DNA from: Lineus longissimus
Lineage: Eukaryota > Nemertea > Pilidiophora > Heteronemertea > Lineidae
Length of the DNA: 64,000 bases
Assembly (NCBI RefSeq): GCF_910592395.1
Contig: NC_088315.1
Location: 14,181,808-14,245,807, forward strand
Direction of reading: 5' to 3'
Under the pieces are notes generated by a model. The model worked only from the letters and a program-made list of their open reading frames with translations. It did no database searches and was not told the origin of the DNA. The position numbers and the translations under genes are program-made. Positions within the stretch are counted from its first letter, which is position 1; each line of letters opens with the position of its first letter. This document shows, in pieces, positions 19,867 through 31,046 of this stretch.

Positions 19867-21929
19867 TCACATAAGACTCACATAAGACTCTCTGAACTTA
19901 GCTACTTTTCCTCTGGGCACTGGCTTAGTGAACACATCAGAAATGGTCTTATCCGAGGGCACATATACAACATCTAAAACTCCTCTCTGGATTTCATCTC
20001 TGACAAAGTGATATCTTATGTCTATGTGTTTAGACCTTTGATGCAAAATAGGGTTTCTGGACAGAGATATGGCGCCCTGATTGTCACAGTACAGGATGAA
20101 TTCATGAGCCTCAGTACTACCTGTCATATCTTGCAGCAGGGCCTTCAAGAAAATCCCTTCCTGTGTAGCTGCTGATATTGACATGTACTCGGCTTCGCAA
20201 GTTGAAAGAGCCACTGTGGCTTGTTTCTTTGACTTCCAAGGAATCAAGGGACCATCTACTGCAAGCATAAAACCAAAACCTGTCACACTTTTGCGATCTT
20301 CTGAATTGGCCCAATCTGCATCGCAATAACCAACCAAGTTGAGTTTATCATCAGATTTTCTGTACACTAACTTCTGATCTATAGTGGTTTTCACATACCT
20401 GAGAACATGTTTCGCAAGAGCCATGTGGATCTTAGAGGGAGCTGACAGATACTGAGACAGTTTAGAAACAATGAAACACAGATCGGGTCTTGTACCCATC
20501 ATTACATAAATGAGACTACCTATTATTTCTCTATAGAGTTTCTGATCAGTAGGTTCGCCTGACTCACTGATGTCACATTGTGTATATTTTGGCTTACAGT
20601 TCTCCATGCCAAATTTAGCTAACGTCTTCTCCATATATTTTCTTTGTGAAAGAGAAATCACACCTGCCTGTCTGTCATGCACAAACGCAATGCCTAGATA
20701 CCATGCTATACAACCAAAATCCTTCATCTTAAACTTTCTCTTTAAACTGTCCTTTACACTCTCCAAAATAGGATCAGAACTAGCAGCCACTATAATATCA
20801 TCAACCCAAATGACAACTACAGTAGTCTCACTACCAGAAATTCTGGTGTACACACAAGGGTCCACCTTTGACTGTGAAAAGCCCTGTTCAATGAGATGTG
20901 AGTGGAGCAAATTGTTCCAATTTCTCCCACTCTGTTTCAAACCATAGAGCGACTTTCTTAGTCTATACACTAGCTTTTTATCAGTTCCACTTTTCACTTC
21001 AAAACCTTCTGGCTGTTCAACATATAAGTCACAATCTATAGGCGCATTCAGATAAGCAGCCTTTACATCTAGTTGGTGTACAATCAAATCTTTCTCTACC
21101 GCTAATTGCATCAATGTTCTTACAGAGGTGTGCCTAGCTGTTGGTGCGAAAGTCTCATGGTAATCTACATTTGGTACCTGGGAATACCCTTTAGCCACAA
21201 ATCTGGCCTTATACACTTCCTCATTGTCTGGTCCTAACTTGACATCATAGACCCATCTTCCCCCCACTACCTTTCTACCAGGGGGCAAAGTGGTCAGTTC
21301 AAATGTGTCGTTATCATTTAAAGCATCAAACTCAGTGTCCATTGCCTTTTTCCGAGCTTCAGAATTACAATCAGACATTGCTTCCTGATATGACTTAGGA
21401 ACACTACTAGTCATACTGTAACAACTATGTATAGTGACATTTACTTTCTCATTTAACTCGTCGCCCATCACATAATCTCCATACCGCTTGGGAGGTGCCA
21501 CATTACGCTTTGGGCGAGTTCTATTCTCATTCCCAGGTTCAACTCTAGCACCACCTACATCAACATCAACATCTGTGTCTACTACAACTACAACAGGCAT
21601 AGCGCCTGGTACAATTACATCAGGATGAACAGTTACATCTTTATGACCTTCAGGTTTCTTTCTCAAAACTAAATCTTCACTACCTTCATCTGAAGTATCA
21701 TCTACTGGACATTCTGGTTTCTGAACTACACTGGGTTCACTTGTGAACTTCACACACCTGACCTTTCTGACCTTTTCAGTTTCTGAAAAATACACCAGAA
21801 GTGCTGGACTGTCTTTGTCATAGCCCACAAATATACCTTTCTCACTCCGATCATCCAACTTCTTTGGGTTTTGTACCAAAGCATAGCATGTCGAACCAAA
21901 CCTTTGCCTGTGAGCAATGTTAGGCTTAA
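19867..21929 (-). pseudogene. Copia Pol: integrase end, RT, RNase H
   Basis: The open frame begins inside integrase ('KPNIAHRQRFGSTCYA'), continuing from 23319 after the Kolobok insertion. Copia RT follows with 'KARFVAKGYSQ', 'HQLDVKAAYLNA', 'SLYGLKQSGRNW' and the catalytic 'VIWVDDIIVAAS'. RNase H has 'GYCDADWANSEDRKSVTG', 'STCEAEYMS' and 'LYCDNQGAISLS', and the ORF ends 'DVFTKPVPRGKVAKF'. No stops occur in roughly 680 codons, so the RT-RNase H block is well preserved. It is a fragment only because of the insertion and the missing 5' end. Confidence 0.9.
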
Positions 21930-22164
21930 AGGCCATATATCAAGGTTTGAAAACATGCTTGATACTCATGAAATATGTTGAGGGTTAAAAAAACAAGATC
22001 CCAGACATTAAAAAAATTCTAATAATAAAGTCATTATTTAGTTATTTCAATTTTCAATTTTAAACTATTTGAATTTCCCACCACACACAACTTTAGATTA
22101 GTTCCACATGTGGCCGCTAGGGATTTTTTGATGACGTAGATCAGGTCAGTCAGAACAAAGCAAG

Positions 22165-22317
22165 ATGGCTTCCGCATACAGTTCAGAGAGTGAGAGCAGT
22201 GAATTTGAGGATGTTTTGGTCGATACAGAAGGATATTTAAACGTTGAGCCGTACATGTTCGAGCCATTAATATCACTAGATCATAATGAGAGTGATCATT
22301 CGGACGAAAGTGATTAG
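22165..22317 (+). CDS. Small acidic ORF of Kolobok-like element, copy 1
   Basis: A 50-aa frame rich in Ser and Glu ('MASAYSSESESSEFEDVL') that is encoded by exactly the same codons in copy 2 (49121-48969). Conservation of both copies may simply mean they are young. The frame after its stop (22318-22536) has a Cys cluster ('DGCRCITCM') loosely like the C-terminal P2X7-type domain of some transposon proteins; this is a weak resemblance. Function unknown. Confidence 0.4.
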   Translation: MASAYSSESESSEFEDVLVDTEGYLNVEPYMFEPLISLDHNESDHSDESD

Positions 22318-22711
22318 AATTTGTGGTTAATCAATTTGCATGGCAGACCTGCCGATATAGCAAAGAAGACATTGATAGACGGTTGCAGATGCATAACATG
22401 TATGATTTTTGAACAGACTAATGTTGCACAATATTGTTTCGCCTCGTCAGTGTTGTATCGCCAGTTATGTCATGACGCTGAACTACTATTGAAAAGTGAC
22501 GGTATTATGCACAATCATCTTGACGTGACGATATAATGCCGTGCAACGTTAGATAGGCCTAGATGTCAGATGACAATAATCTGTCATTGACAGTGGCTGT
22601 CACTGACACTGACCTGTGTCGCTGTCACCTTGCTATGGCTGGAACACAAGAAGACACTTTGGGGTATCACAGGCCCCAATAGGGCCTACACATTATGTAT
22701 AACAACCGACC

Positions 22712-23017
22712 TCAGCAGCCTCGGGCATTAAATGCAATTGACATGGTTGGAACAGCTGTTTTTAACAAGTGGCATTTAATATTCAGTTGGATGCAGATAT
22801 CCGGCTTCATGTGATAATCCGTATCGATAAAGTGATCACTGCAAAGTTTGGCCGAAGGCCCAGGCTTCCAACACTCCAAACGTTTGCACTTCCGAATCCA
22901 CAGCTTCCTCCTCTCTCGTTCAACTGGCTTTGGAAATTCATGAAAATGGGTCCCATCCGTCATTCGATTGTTCTTTGTGCTATCCTTGACACAATTCGGA
23001 GCCACACAATACACCAT
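22712..23017 (-). CDS. THAP-domain protein, Kolobok-like copy 1
   Basis: The 101-aa ORF is a THAP zinc finger, a C2CH DNA-binding domain that recognises transposon ends. The metal ligands are visible: Cys4 and Cys9 in 'YCVAPNCV' and the Cys-x2-His pair in 'LCSDHF'. The invariant Pro and Trp positions ('FPKPVERERRKLW') lie between them. It is a stand-alone THAP domain with no nuclease part. Copy 2 differs by about one residue. Confidence 0.85.
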   Translation of the reverse strand: MVYCVAPNCVKDSTKNNRMTDGTHFHEFPKPVERERRKLWIRKCKRLECWKPGPSAKLCSDHFIDTDYHMKPDICIQLNIKCHLLKTAVPTMSIAFNARGC

Positions 23018-23318
23018 AGTGAATGAAACACATTACTTCCAGGTGTGCATAATTAATTAAGGCCCTCCTGCTTTTATGGTTGCATGACATGTACAGATGA
23101 CCTGATCTACATCACAACTTTTGCTGAACCCGCCGCCTGGCTCTAACAAGCCAGTTGCTAGCCTGATCAGGTAATCAAGTTGTCAAACACATAATTGGCT
23201 ATATCTTCAAAATGGATGGAGCTAATTGCATTTGGTTTTCTGTATTGTATAAAGTGTTAGGTACACTTTTGAAATCGTCTTACAGCAGAAAATGGCAAAA
23301 AACCTTGATATTTGACCT

Positions 23319-24062
23319 TTAAAACCAGTGAATGCCTCATATGCTGTACCTTTGATCCTAGGATTGTAACCTCTATTTCTGGTGTACGCTGAACACATGA
23401 GTGCATATGACCACAAACACTTTGGCAAACCAGCTTGTAATAACAAACACCGAGCCATTTCAAATAATGACCTCCAAGATCGCTCTACTGTACCATTCTG
23501 ATGAGGTGAGTACGGAGCTGATCGTTCATGTTTGATCTTGCTACTGATGAGAAGGGATTCAAATGATTCTGATGTAAACTCTCCCCCCTGATCACTCCAA
23601 TCCGTTTCACTGTACCATAAAAGCTAACATCAGCAAGAAACTTTTGTGTTGCACGCAAAGTATCACTCTTGTTCTTCAAAAAATACAACACGATTAAACC
23701 AGAGTAGTCATCCACACACCCTAAGACATACTTTCCTTAGCAGGGGTCTACAGGTCCTGCCAAGTCAAAATGTTCCAATTCTACAATAGAAGTTGCCCTT
23801 CTGTCTGGTGTCTTATTGATTATCTGAACCATCTTACCAATAATGCAAATACTACAATCAAATTCTTTTCTATCTTGAATTACCATACCATCTACCACAT
23901 CTTTCAGTTTCAACACGTCCTTGGTGTTACAATGTCCCATGATCTCATGCCAATCTTTGAGAGAATGTTTAGCTGACTTCTGTGACACACTAGCAGCACT
24001 ATTCAAGTAGTACAGTTTGCCCTGCTTTTTGATTGAAAATTGGACACCCTTTTTAGCTCAGC
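23319..24062 (-). pseudogene. Copia pre-integrase and integrase N-terminal part
   Basis: The pieces lie in shifting frames. 24062-23737 carries the GAG-pre-integrase/zinc block ('DWHEIMGHCN...FDCSICIIGK'). 23715-23485 carries the start of the integrase core ('MDDYSGLIVLYFLKNKSD'). 23463-23319 carries 'ARCLLLQAGLPKCLWSYA...GTAYEAFTGF', which leads into the Kolobok insertion. An in-frame stop near 23737 and a frame change near 23600 show decay. The 5' end is abrupt at about 24062. Confidence 0.8.
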
Positions 24063-24733
24063 TGACTAAGCCGCCTTTTGCACCGCAATCTGAGCCCGAA
24101 CTTGGGTAACTGAATCTACATTGTCAACATCAATGTCGTCATGAAGGTCATGACGAATGTCACTGAACACACCATCACTGTGACCGGACAGCGACACATG
24201 GTCCTCTTCGTTGGAGCCGAAAGCGAACAACATTGATGGGAGTGTTTGATCCTGACTGAACGAATACATGATGTATTAATATACATACACTTGAGTAACT
24301 TGTCGTCACGATCGAGGAATCGTAATAGAACTTATGTTGGCGAAGATTCTTTGTTCCTGTCCTTAAAAGTTACACAACGATATAGAGACACATATATTCT
24401 GATTTTCTGTCTTTAATATGTCGATCTTTAATATGGTTCTCTGAAAGTACAAGATAACAACATACTGTCAAAAGTTTGCTAACAAACGTACATGTACATA
24501 GACATACACTACACACGTCACAACCATGAACGTCTCTTTTGTCTCAATCCCAAACTGTCTCAAGTTCTTTATCAAGCTATCAAACCCTTACATTTCTTAT
24601 TTATATAAATCATCTAAAACTCGACTCACATTACGTTGATCCCTTTTTGCATTAAATCAGGAACAAATCATTTAAACTTGGCAACTTTATCACAAAACTA
24701 CACCATGCGGTTCCCGCTTCTTGTCATCCATGT
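24063..24733. other. No recognisable gene
   Basis: Flank between the truncated copia element and the Harbinger D transposase remnant. A 67-codon frame at 24269-24066 (minus) rich in Asp has no recognised match. Nothing else is supportable. Confidence 0.35.
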
Positions 24734-25336
24734 TTGCGCACGCGCAAACCCACGCCCTCTCGTTGCACTGGCGCGAAATTCGAAATCTGCAGTTACACCA
24801 AATACAATCAGCGAGCCTGTTTCAGTGGCCACAAAAGATATTATTGCATCAAGTTTCAATCAGTAGTGGCACCAAATGGGTTGATTGCTAACCTCTTTGG
24901 TCCAGTAGAAGGCAGGCGTCACGACTCAGCTATGCTTAGGATGAGCAATCTGATCCAGGACCTCGAAGAAGTGGATTTCCGGATGAACGATGAGGACAGG
25001 ACACCAATGTGTGTGTATGGGGATCCTGCATATCCCCTAAGAGATCAATTGATTGGGCCATTTAGGGGAGCTGTGCTGACTGATGACCAGAAGAGATTCA
25101 ATAAACGAATGAGTTCGGTGAGAGAGAGCGTCGAATGGCAATTTGGCAAGATAGTCAAAGATTTTGCCTTCCTTGACTTCGAGAAAAATTTAAAACTCTA
25201 TCTTCAACCTGTTGGGAAATTGTATATAGTTGGGGCGTTGCTGGCGAACTGTCATACATGCATATATGGATCCCAAACTGGACTCTTCTTTGGTATGGAG
25301 CCACCTCCACTAGAAGACTACTTGTCTCTTCAATAG
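24734..25336 (+). pseudogene. Harbinger-type DDE transposase, N-terminally truncated
   Basis: The frame covers the C-terminal two thirds of a DDE_Tnp_4 nuclease. The pattern 'SGHKRYYCIKFQSVVAPNGLI' is followed by 'GPVEGRRHDSAML', then an Asp in 'VYGDPAYPLRDQL' and the final Glu in 'VRESVEWQFGKI'. The first catalytic Asp and the N-terminal helices are missing upstream of about 24734, so it cannot be active. It ends naturally after 'PPPLEDYLSLQ'. It belongs to a different Harbinger subfamily from copies A, B and C. Confidence 0.75.
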
Positions 25337-25832
25337 GGCTACTTCATCATAGTAGGAGGGTACGAAGAACAGGAGCCTCTTCATTTGAAGAAACCTCTTT
25401 ATCCAACTAATTTCATTTAACAGTTATGAAATTGGAATCTTGACTTGAGGTCCTTCAGTTCCTTGAAATTATGGGTGTCTCCTTACTTTGCCCAATATCC
25501 ACTGATTTCTCTAGGCAGGCTTATCAATTTGTTGTTGTCAAATGTAGTTATTGCATTTTACATGTATATGTAATTCAAACTCTCACTGCAGTGCCTCCTA
25601 CCACTTTGCTTTTCATCCACTCGGGCAGATGGAAATAAGTGAGATGAGAAGCTCTGCTATGGGAAAGTGGACTTTTTCATGAATCAAACCCTTGTATATG
25701 AATTGAAGATGTGTACATGATGAAATGGTCTGAACCATGTCCTCATCTGTTTACAAAGGACATGAGGGGTGAGCCAAAAAGATAAAGAGTTTTCAAGTAC
25801 AGTATAGCATCAACTTTTATTATTTCATCTGA

Positions 25833-26834
25833 CTATTTGTTACAGAATTTGAGAAGGGCCTCCATGAAACCCCTCCTCTCCTCCCTCTCAGCCTCTTGCT
25901 TCTTCTCCTCAAGGGAAAGCCTCCTTTCCTCAATGTCCGCCTTCCTCTCCAAATAATCACCCACATCAAACTTGGCTTTCTTCGTTGGTGTTGGATTTTC
26001 TGAAATGAAACAAAATGTGATACCAATGTTTCTTTTTATTCAGGAAAACGTGGATTTCAAAGGCTATTTTTGGGAGTCAGTTCTTCTGAAATGACAAAGC
26101 CAACAAATATAGGTATTTGTAAAATATATTTTGTATTGCACTTTGATTCAAATTTGACCGAGCTCATAATTCACATTTATTCATGTACGCCATTGCTCAG
26201 TTGCAACAACTGGCCGTATTTGACTTACTTGTAATGCCCTCCATTGCCTTCCGACAAATTTCTTCACCTTGACACTCTTCCTTTTCCTTTTTTGCGGCCT
26301 TGTCTGCCTTCTTCTCCTTTTTCACATTCTCAGCCTCATTCTTCAACTGCCTTATTTCCTGCAGTAGCTGCTCCCTTTCATCATACTCCTCCTCTGTGCC
26401 TGATCTACAAGGACAATGAGAAAGCTATCAATTTTTACAGCACAATTCACCAATGAAACGTTTAAAAATGAGTATTTTGGAGATTCTGTTTTAAATTCAG
26501 GGCTTCAGTCTTTAATCCTGAATTTAAAAGAAAAAGCTACTGGAGGCGTTTTCACTGGACATGCATGCTTTCAATCAATTTCTTACCTCTTAAGGGAATC
26601 CATGTCTTCTTTTATATAGGCAGCTAGAAGCGTTGCTAGTCTTTCCTTCAGTGACCTCTCTGTGAAAGCCTTTGCGTCACGGCGAAGGAGGGCAACAGCC
26701 GCATTGCTGTTGTCCACAACTTTAGTCCATTTGGTAGGATTGTCGTGTGGGTTTACCGCAGCTATTTCTCTTAAAACTAAGATGTCTATTGCTGGTGTGA
26801 AGCGAATAAAACGTTTTGGGCTGGGTGTTGCCAT
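25833..26834 (-). CDS. Myb/SANT-like protein with coiled-coil tail, three exons
   Basis: Predicted exons are 26834-26587 (248 nt), 26404-26229 (176 nt) and 25999-25833 (167 nt), joined by GTAAGA/GTAAGT donors and TAG/CAG acceptors in compatible phases. They sum to 591 nt, 196 aa plus stop. The N-terminus ('FTPAIDILVLREIAAVNP...KWTKVV') is a Myb/SANT-like trihelix fold that binds transposon ends in Harbinger systems. The middle and end are highly charged coiled coil ('EKKADKAAKKEKEE', 'LEEKKQEAERE'). No stop or frame break is seen, in contrast to its truncated transposase partner. Confidence 0.7.
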
Positions 26835-27094
26835 GATTCTGAAAATATACAAGAACAAGTGAGAAAATTTCATTCTCATCCAGTATCCACAGCATGGGGG
26901 TTAAAAGCATGTTTTGTACCAGTAACTATTTATAAGAAGCGCCGATGATGACCAGAGTCAGACGGAGGGAGAAAGGGTAGTAGGCCTAGTCCCAGTTTAA
27001 GAAGCTTAATAAAGGCCTAGGCCCCATGCTCAACATGCAGTCAAGTTTCAACGCTGTCAGAGTAGATTATGAGCTGTCAGATCATCAGCTAGTC

Positions 27095-27788
27095 CGGCTG
27101 TTATAAAACGCGGATTCCGCGGAAATCCGCGGAAAAATCTAACTTGGCTGCAGGGTGGCTACCTGAACCGCAGGTGAGAGTTTTTCATATTAGTAGTGTG
27201 CATTGTACTCCTGGTGACAAGGTCTTTGGGAATCCCCGTTATATGGTGCGCTGTATGCGCCGTAAATCACAAGCACCTTGGAGTTTGAAATAAACTTATA
27301 CTCTAGACGGGCCGCGAAGTAAGTTTTTGTGATTGCTTAAAATAGACTCCAATGTGCAGTCGCATATGGTTGGTTAGGTTCGGTTGGTTAGGTTGATTGT
27401 CCTAAAAAAATTTCGTAGACCAGAATTCAGTTCATCATCGACTTATATTTGAAGGAGGCATATACCGTAACGTACATCAATCCGGGCAACAGTTACACTT
27501 GAAAGCAGCCTCGTAATGTGTTCCGTTATAGGGAAGGAACCACGGTGGTGTCGAGATAACATGCAAAGTTTATCAACACCAAGAAAAAAAGCAAGAGGAA
27601 AGGGTCGATCGGAATGGCATGAATGGCGCTCCAGAGGATTAAAATCTGACCGATGAAATGTGCAGATACTGGTAGTTCTTGCCTCCGATTTATAATTTAT
27701 GTTGTTATTTGTATAATATAATTATCATTAAATATTATGCGTGTATTTACTGGTGGCTTTGTGATTTTTCCGCGTTTTATAACAGCCG
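27095..27788. mobile_element. 694-bp MITE with 9-bp duplications (Mutator-like)
   Basis: Perfect 19-bp inverted ends CGGCTGTTATAAAACGCGG at 27095 and (inverted) 27770-27788 are flanked by a perfect 9-bp duplication CAGCTAGTC at 27086-27094 and 27789-27797. Nine-base duplications are typical of Mutator-like elements. There is no ORF of note, so it is non-autonomous. Left-end subterminal sequence contains a further small palindrome (cgcggattccgcgg near 27111). Confidence 0.9.
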
Positions 27789-27797
27789 CAGCTAGTC

Positions 27798-29429
27798 CTT
27801 GCTCATTGACATGGGGGGGGGGGGGGGGAGAGGACGTCATGGTCATGGATGGCAGGCGTCTCATCCGTCGCCATGATCAGTGAGTGAATGAATTAGAGAT
27901 CGTTTTATCAATTGCACCGCATCCGAGTTCCAAATTTTAAATGTATCATATTTTGGGACCTCACTCAGGGGAAATTCTATGACTAGGGCCGGGGGGGGTC
28001 TTGATACGACTGGAACACAGATACACGTATGGTTGACCCGCATATGGAGGGCGGGGGGGGGGGGGAGTACCAGTAACATACAGTTTGCTCTTGGACTGTG
28101 TGTCCGTGTGTACCTAGTATGTAATGCATGCATGTAGGCACAATTTAGTACACGATTCACAGATCTTGTCATGGTCTGTGAACGGCACTTCACTTTACGG
28201 ATGAAATGATCATAAATACCATGAAATAATTGCGCAAACTGCCCATTCACTATGGTCTTCATATGCTTATCTAACTACTTAGCACTTCAAATCAGGTATT
28301 TTAATTCACATAAAGAAGAAATTTAGGAAAACCCTGCGCCGTTTGACACTTGGGATACAGCTGATTTTTCTCGGGTCACGGCAACGCGATAGATACAAAG
28401 TGCGCGCGGATCGATGACGTCACGACATTTTATGATGACACGGCGCTGCGCTATCCCGGAGCTGATCTCGGAAACGGATTAGCAGAATCTGTCTAATGAT
28501 ACTGATTATAAACGGCGATCACTAAGAACACACATGAAGATGACTTCTAAAACAACACAATGCGGTTTCTCTGAGGGTTAATCCTCCTGAAGAATATCAC
28601 AAATCCGTGAACAGAATCGAATGAAGGTCTAAACTAGAGGCCTGACGGCCTGGATAGCTCCGCTGGTGGAATAATTAGACATTCTGCTTGATGAGGGGAA
28701 TGTGGTGCAGAAAATGTAGGAGGTACCACTGTTGTACCAGTGTACATTGCTGGTATGTAGTAAATGGGCTGAATGGAGTCTCGCCACTAGTCTCTGCCAT
28801 GTGCTCATTACAGAGACTAGCAAGCCAATGCATTTTTCTCGTTGTGAAGCCATACTGCAGGTGATTGCCGGAAGCAATTGTGGAAAGAGGTTGGACTTTT
28901 TGACTTGATTGATGCGAGATTTTTTATTCCACAGACATACAGACATACATTGCACACAAGCATATGTTGTTGCAGACATGCAATACTTGTGTGGGCTATG
29001 AATGATGAGGAGTCATGTTATAGACCCTGTTTGCAAGAGGATGGGTCGCATCCTGTGAGGGCAAGAAATTCGTTCTACCGGTACATTAGGTTTGGGAGTG
29101 TGTCACTAAATTACTGGATGGGATTAAAGAATCTTGAAAGAGCTCAGCTGACACCTTGTTTTACTTTGTTCTGTTGAGTATGAAATGACATTGATGTCCA
29201 ATCACTGCATAGGTTTTTGCGAAATGATATAATAGTGCTTTGAATGATCACAATGGTTGGCAGATATTGAAAGAAAATTTTGTTTGATCTTTTGGCGACC
29301 GTTGTGTCGATTGAAAGTTGTCGAAGGAGTATTGAGCATGTGCCAATGTGACACATGTGGTAATGTGACAGTTCCGGAGCTAAATCAAGAATCTGCTAAG
29401 AAATGAGAAGGAATTGAGCAGATGTGTAA
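27798..29429. other. No recognisable gene; poly-G tracts
   Basis: Runs of G occur near 27812, 27990 and 28052. Several frames of 99-133 codons exist but none has a recognisable domain and their composition follows simple sequence. The stretch near 28350-28480 is relatively GC-rich (cgcgcggatcgatgacgtcacgacat). Nothing else can be supported. Confidence 0.35.
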
Positions 29430-29529
29430 AGTTAACATTTATTTATTGAAAATAATTGTAGTTGTCCAGCAACTGATTGAAATTAACATACTCTGATTTG
29501 TAATCATAGGTAAAATTAATGTAATCAAA

Positions 29530-29880
29530 AATGAAATAACAGCAGTGATGAAGTTGTGAGTACAATGTTTGGAAATGATGCCTTTCCAAGGATGCCTTTC
29601 CAAGGATGCCTTTCCAAGGATGCCTTTCCAAGGATACATGTAATACTACAGGTACAGGAAGTATTCGCAATGATTGAAATTACGAGATGGATTGATACAG
29701 AATTATATCTAAGCAAGGGTGATATAGAATGAAATATTTCCAATGATTGAAATGATAGATGAGAACATATGAAATAACAGCAGTGATGAAGTTGTGAGTA
29801 CAATGATTGGAAATGATGCCTTTCCAAGGATACATGTAATACTACAGCTACAGGAAGTATTCGCAATGATTGAAATCAGT
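29530..29880. repeat. Direct repeat with expanded 14-bp minisatellite
   Basis: A segment of about 100 bp (gaaataacagcagtgatgaa ... gcaatgattgaaat) occurs at about 29532-29683 and again at about 29772-29876. In the first copy the 14-bp unit gatgcctttccaag is repeated four times (29577-29632); the second has a single unit. It lies just past the RPA-like gene stop and may be part of the subterminal region of the Helentron. Confidence 0.75.
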
Positions 29881-30147
29881 AATGTTAAAAACACAGATCA
29901 GTTATGAGATGTAATATATAAAGTAACACTAATGATCTAAAATGCTGAAGATTACAAATGCGTATGCATGATGATAATATAACACTGAAGCAATATCTGC
30001 TATGACAAGATTGAGAATTGCTAAAATGAAATGTAGACATGTCGAGTAATTTTGCTGGTTGCCCTCTTACAACGATGCAGGCCTGTGATGCAAAATGTTG
30101 TTAACTGTTCAGGCTATTATGCATGTAGAAAGGTACAGGTTGCTGCT

Positions 30148-31046
30148 TTATTGACTGGTTGTGAGAGTGGAGATTATATTCGTTCTAGGATAGTATGTGA
30201 CGGTGAAGTTGTCATCGTATTCAAGAAGGAATGACTCAATATGCTCAGCTGACGGCATCTCATCATGTTCTGATGTGGATGACACTGTGGATGCTTTGAT
30301 AGCATCAAGAATTTCGTCCAAAGTATCAGATCTGAATGCAAGTTTGTAAGTTTCCTGAGTTTGTGTTTGAAATGTGCCATCGCCCTGGAAGATTTTTTTG
30401 GCTTTAAGTGCAAGTTGCTGGTTGCCACAATGGTCACAACGACATCTTGTGCCAGTATTAGAGATGAAAGCATTTAGGTGACTGCATGATATACACTGAT
30501 ATTTTGTTGTTATTTGTATGGCAACAATTTCGGCCTGAATAGTTGCAGTTTCCAATTTGACATAATTGGTTAATGGTGGAATGTTAGTGATAGTGGTTTG
30601 TGGTGTAGTTGACAGGTGCTTTTCTTTCTCAAAGAATTTGACAGACACATTTTCCAACCTGTAAGTGTTATTGACCTGAAGCTGATCAATATTTTTGTCC
30701 CATGTGGACAGGTTAGTGATACCAGTGTCATCAGCAACATACTTTGTTTGCATTCTTATTGGTCCAGAGGCGACAGTTTTAGTTTCACATTTTGGGTTTT
30801 CACCAAGAATGACAACTTGAACATTGATTTTAGTATTTGGTGAAATGGTGGCAATTTTTTCAAGTTCTGTTGTAAACGGTGTGGGTGGTTTGTGCTCATA
30901 ATGCAGCTGGTGGGATATTGGAGTCATTTTGGATTTGGATGTGAGTTTGAGATCTTGTTGACCTGGATTCAAACGAGATGGAATCAAATTGTAGTTTTCA
31001 ATCATGACTGGATTTTTTTCCTGCACAAGTGTTAACATAACAGTCC
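30148..31046 (-). CDS. RPA-like OB-fold protein, terminal exon (Helentron)
   Basis: This piece, about 299 codons, is the main part of a protein related to the large subunit of replication protein A, which binds single-stranded DNA. An OB-fold is visible in 'ADDTGITNLSTWDKNIDQL...YRLENVSVKFF' and a four-Cys zinc ribbon in 'CISCSHLNAF...RCRCDHCGNQQL'. RPA-like genes are regular partners in animal and plant Helitron-type elements, where they probably protect the displaced strand. The exon is cut at 31046 by the hAT element. Across the insertion the frame continues in phase into 35573-35755 ('FDPDIFRT' to 'VMLTLVQEK'). Confidence 0.8.

Larger units (their letters stand above)
21930..23318. mobile_element. 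Kolobok-like TTAA element, copy 1
   Basis: The ends AGGCCATATATCAAGG (21930) and its imperfect inverse (...CCTTGATATTTGACCT, 23318) are flanked by TTAA at 21926-21929 and 23319-23322. TTAA duplications plus a THAP-domain ORF are features of Kolobok elements. No DDE transposase is present, so this is a non-autonomous 1389-bp copy. Removing it and one TTAA restores the copia integrase frame. A second copy (47756-49356) lies in the opposite orientation, and a third, related one at 54087-55015. Confidence 0.85.
19325..24062 (-). mobile_element. Ty1/copia retrotransposon, 5'-truncated
   Basis: On the minus strand the pre-integrase and integrase regions (24062-23319, 21929 onward), RT and RNase H (to 19867) lead to a polypurine-like tract (19545-19555) and a 220-bp LTR (19325-19544). 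Gag and the 5' LTR are missing beyond about 24062. A Kolobok-like element (21930-23318) interrupts integrase. The gap 19545-19866 is the noncoding 3' region of the element. Confidence 0.85.
24734..26834. mobile_element. PIF/Harbinger remnant D (two genes, convergent)
   Basis: A 5'-truncated DDE transposase on the plus strand (24734-25336) faces a three-exon Myb/SANT-like gene on the minus strand (26834-25833). A transposase and a Myb-like partner facing each other is the usual Harbinger arrangement. Terminal repeats could not be identified. Confidence 0.65.

Noticed and set aside
22318-22536. P2X7-type C-terminal domain in the Kolobok-like element
   Set aside because: Only a short Cys cluster resembles it and a stop separates it from the upstream ORF; too weak to call.
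22712-23017. THAP protein as a host transcription factor gene
   Set aside because: It lies inside a TTAA-flanked element and has a near-identical copy at 48057-48362, so it is transposon-borne.
27811-28066. Poly-G tracts as G-quadruplex regulatory sites
   Set aside because: Simple homopolymer runs with no nearby gene; nothing ties them to a function.
28629-28979. 116-codon minus-strand ORF with several Cys
   Set aside because: No conserved domain or neighbour supports it and the composition is ordinary for random frames.
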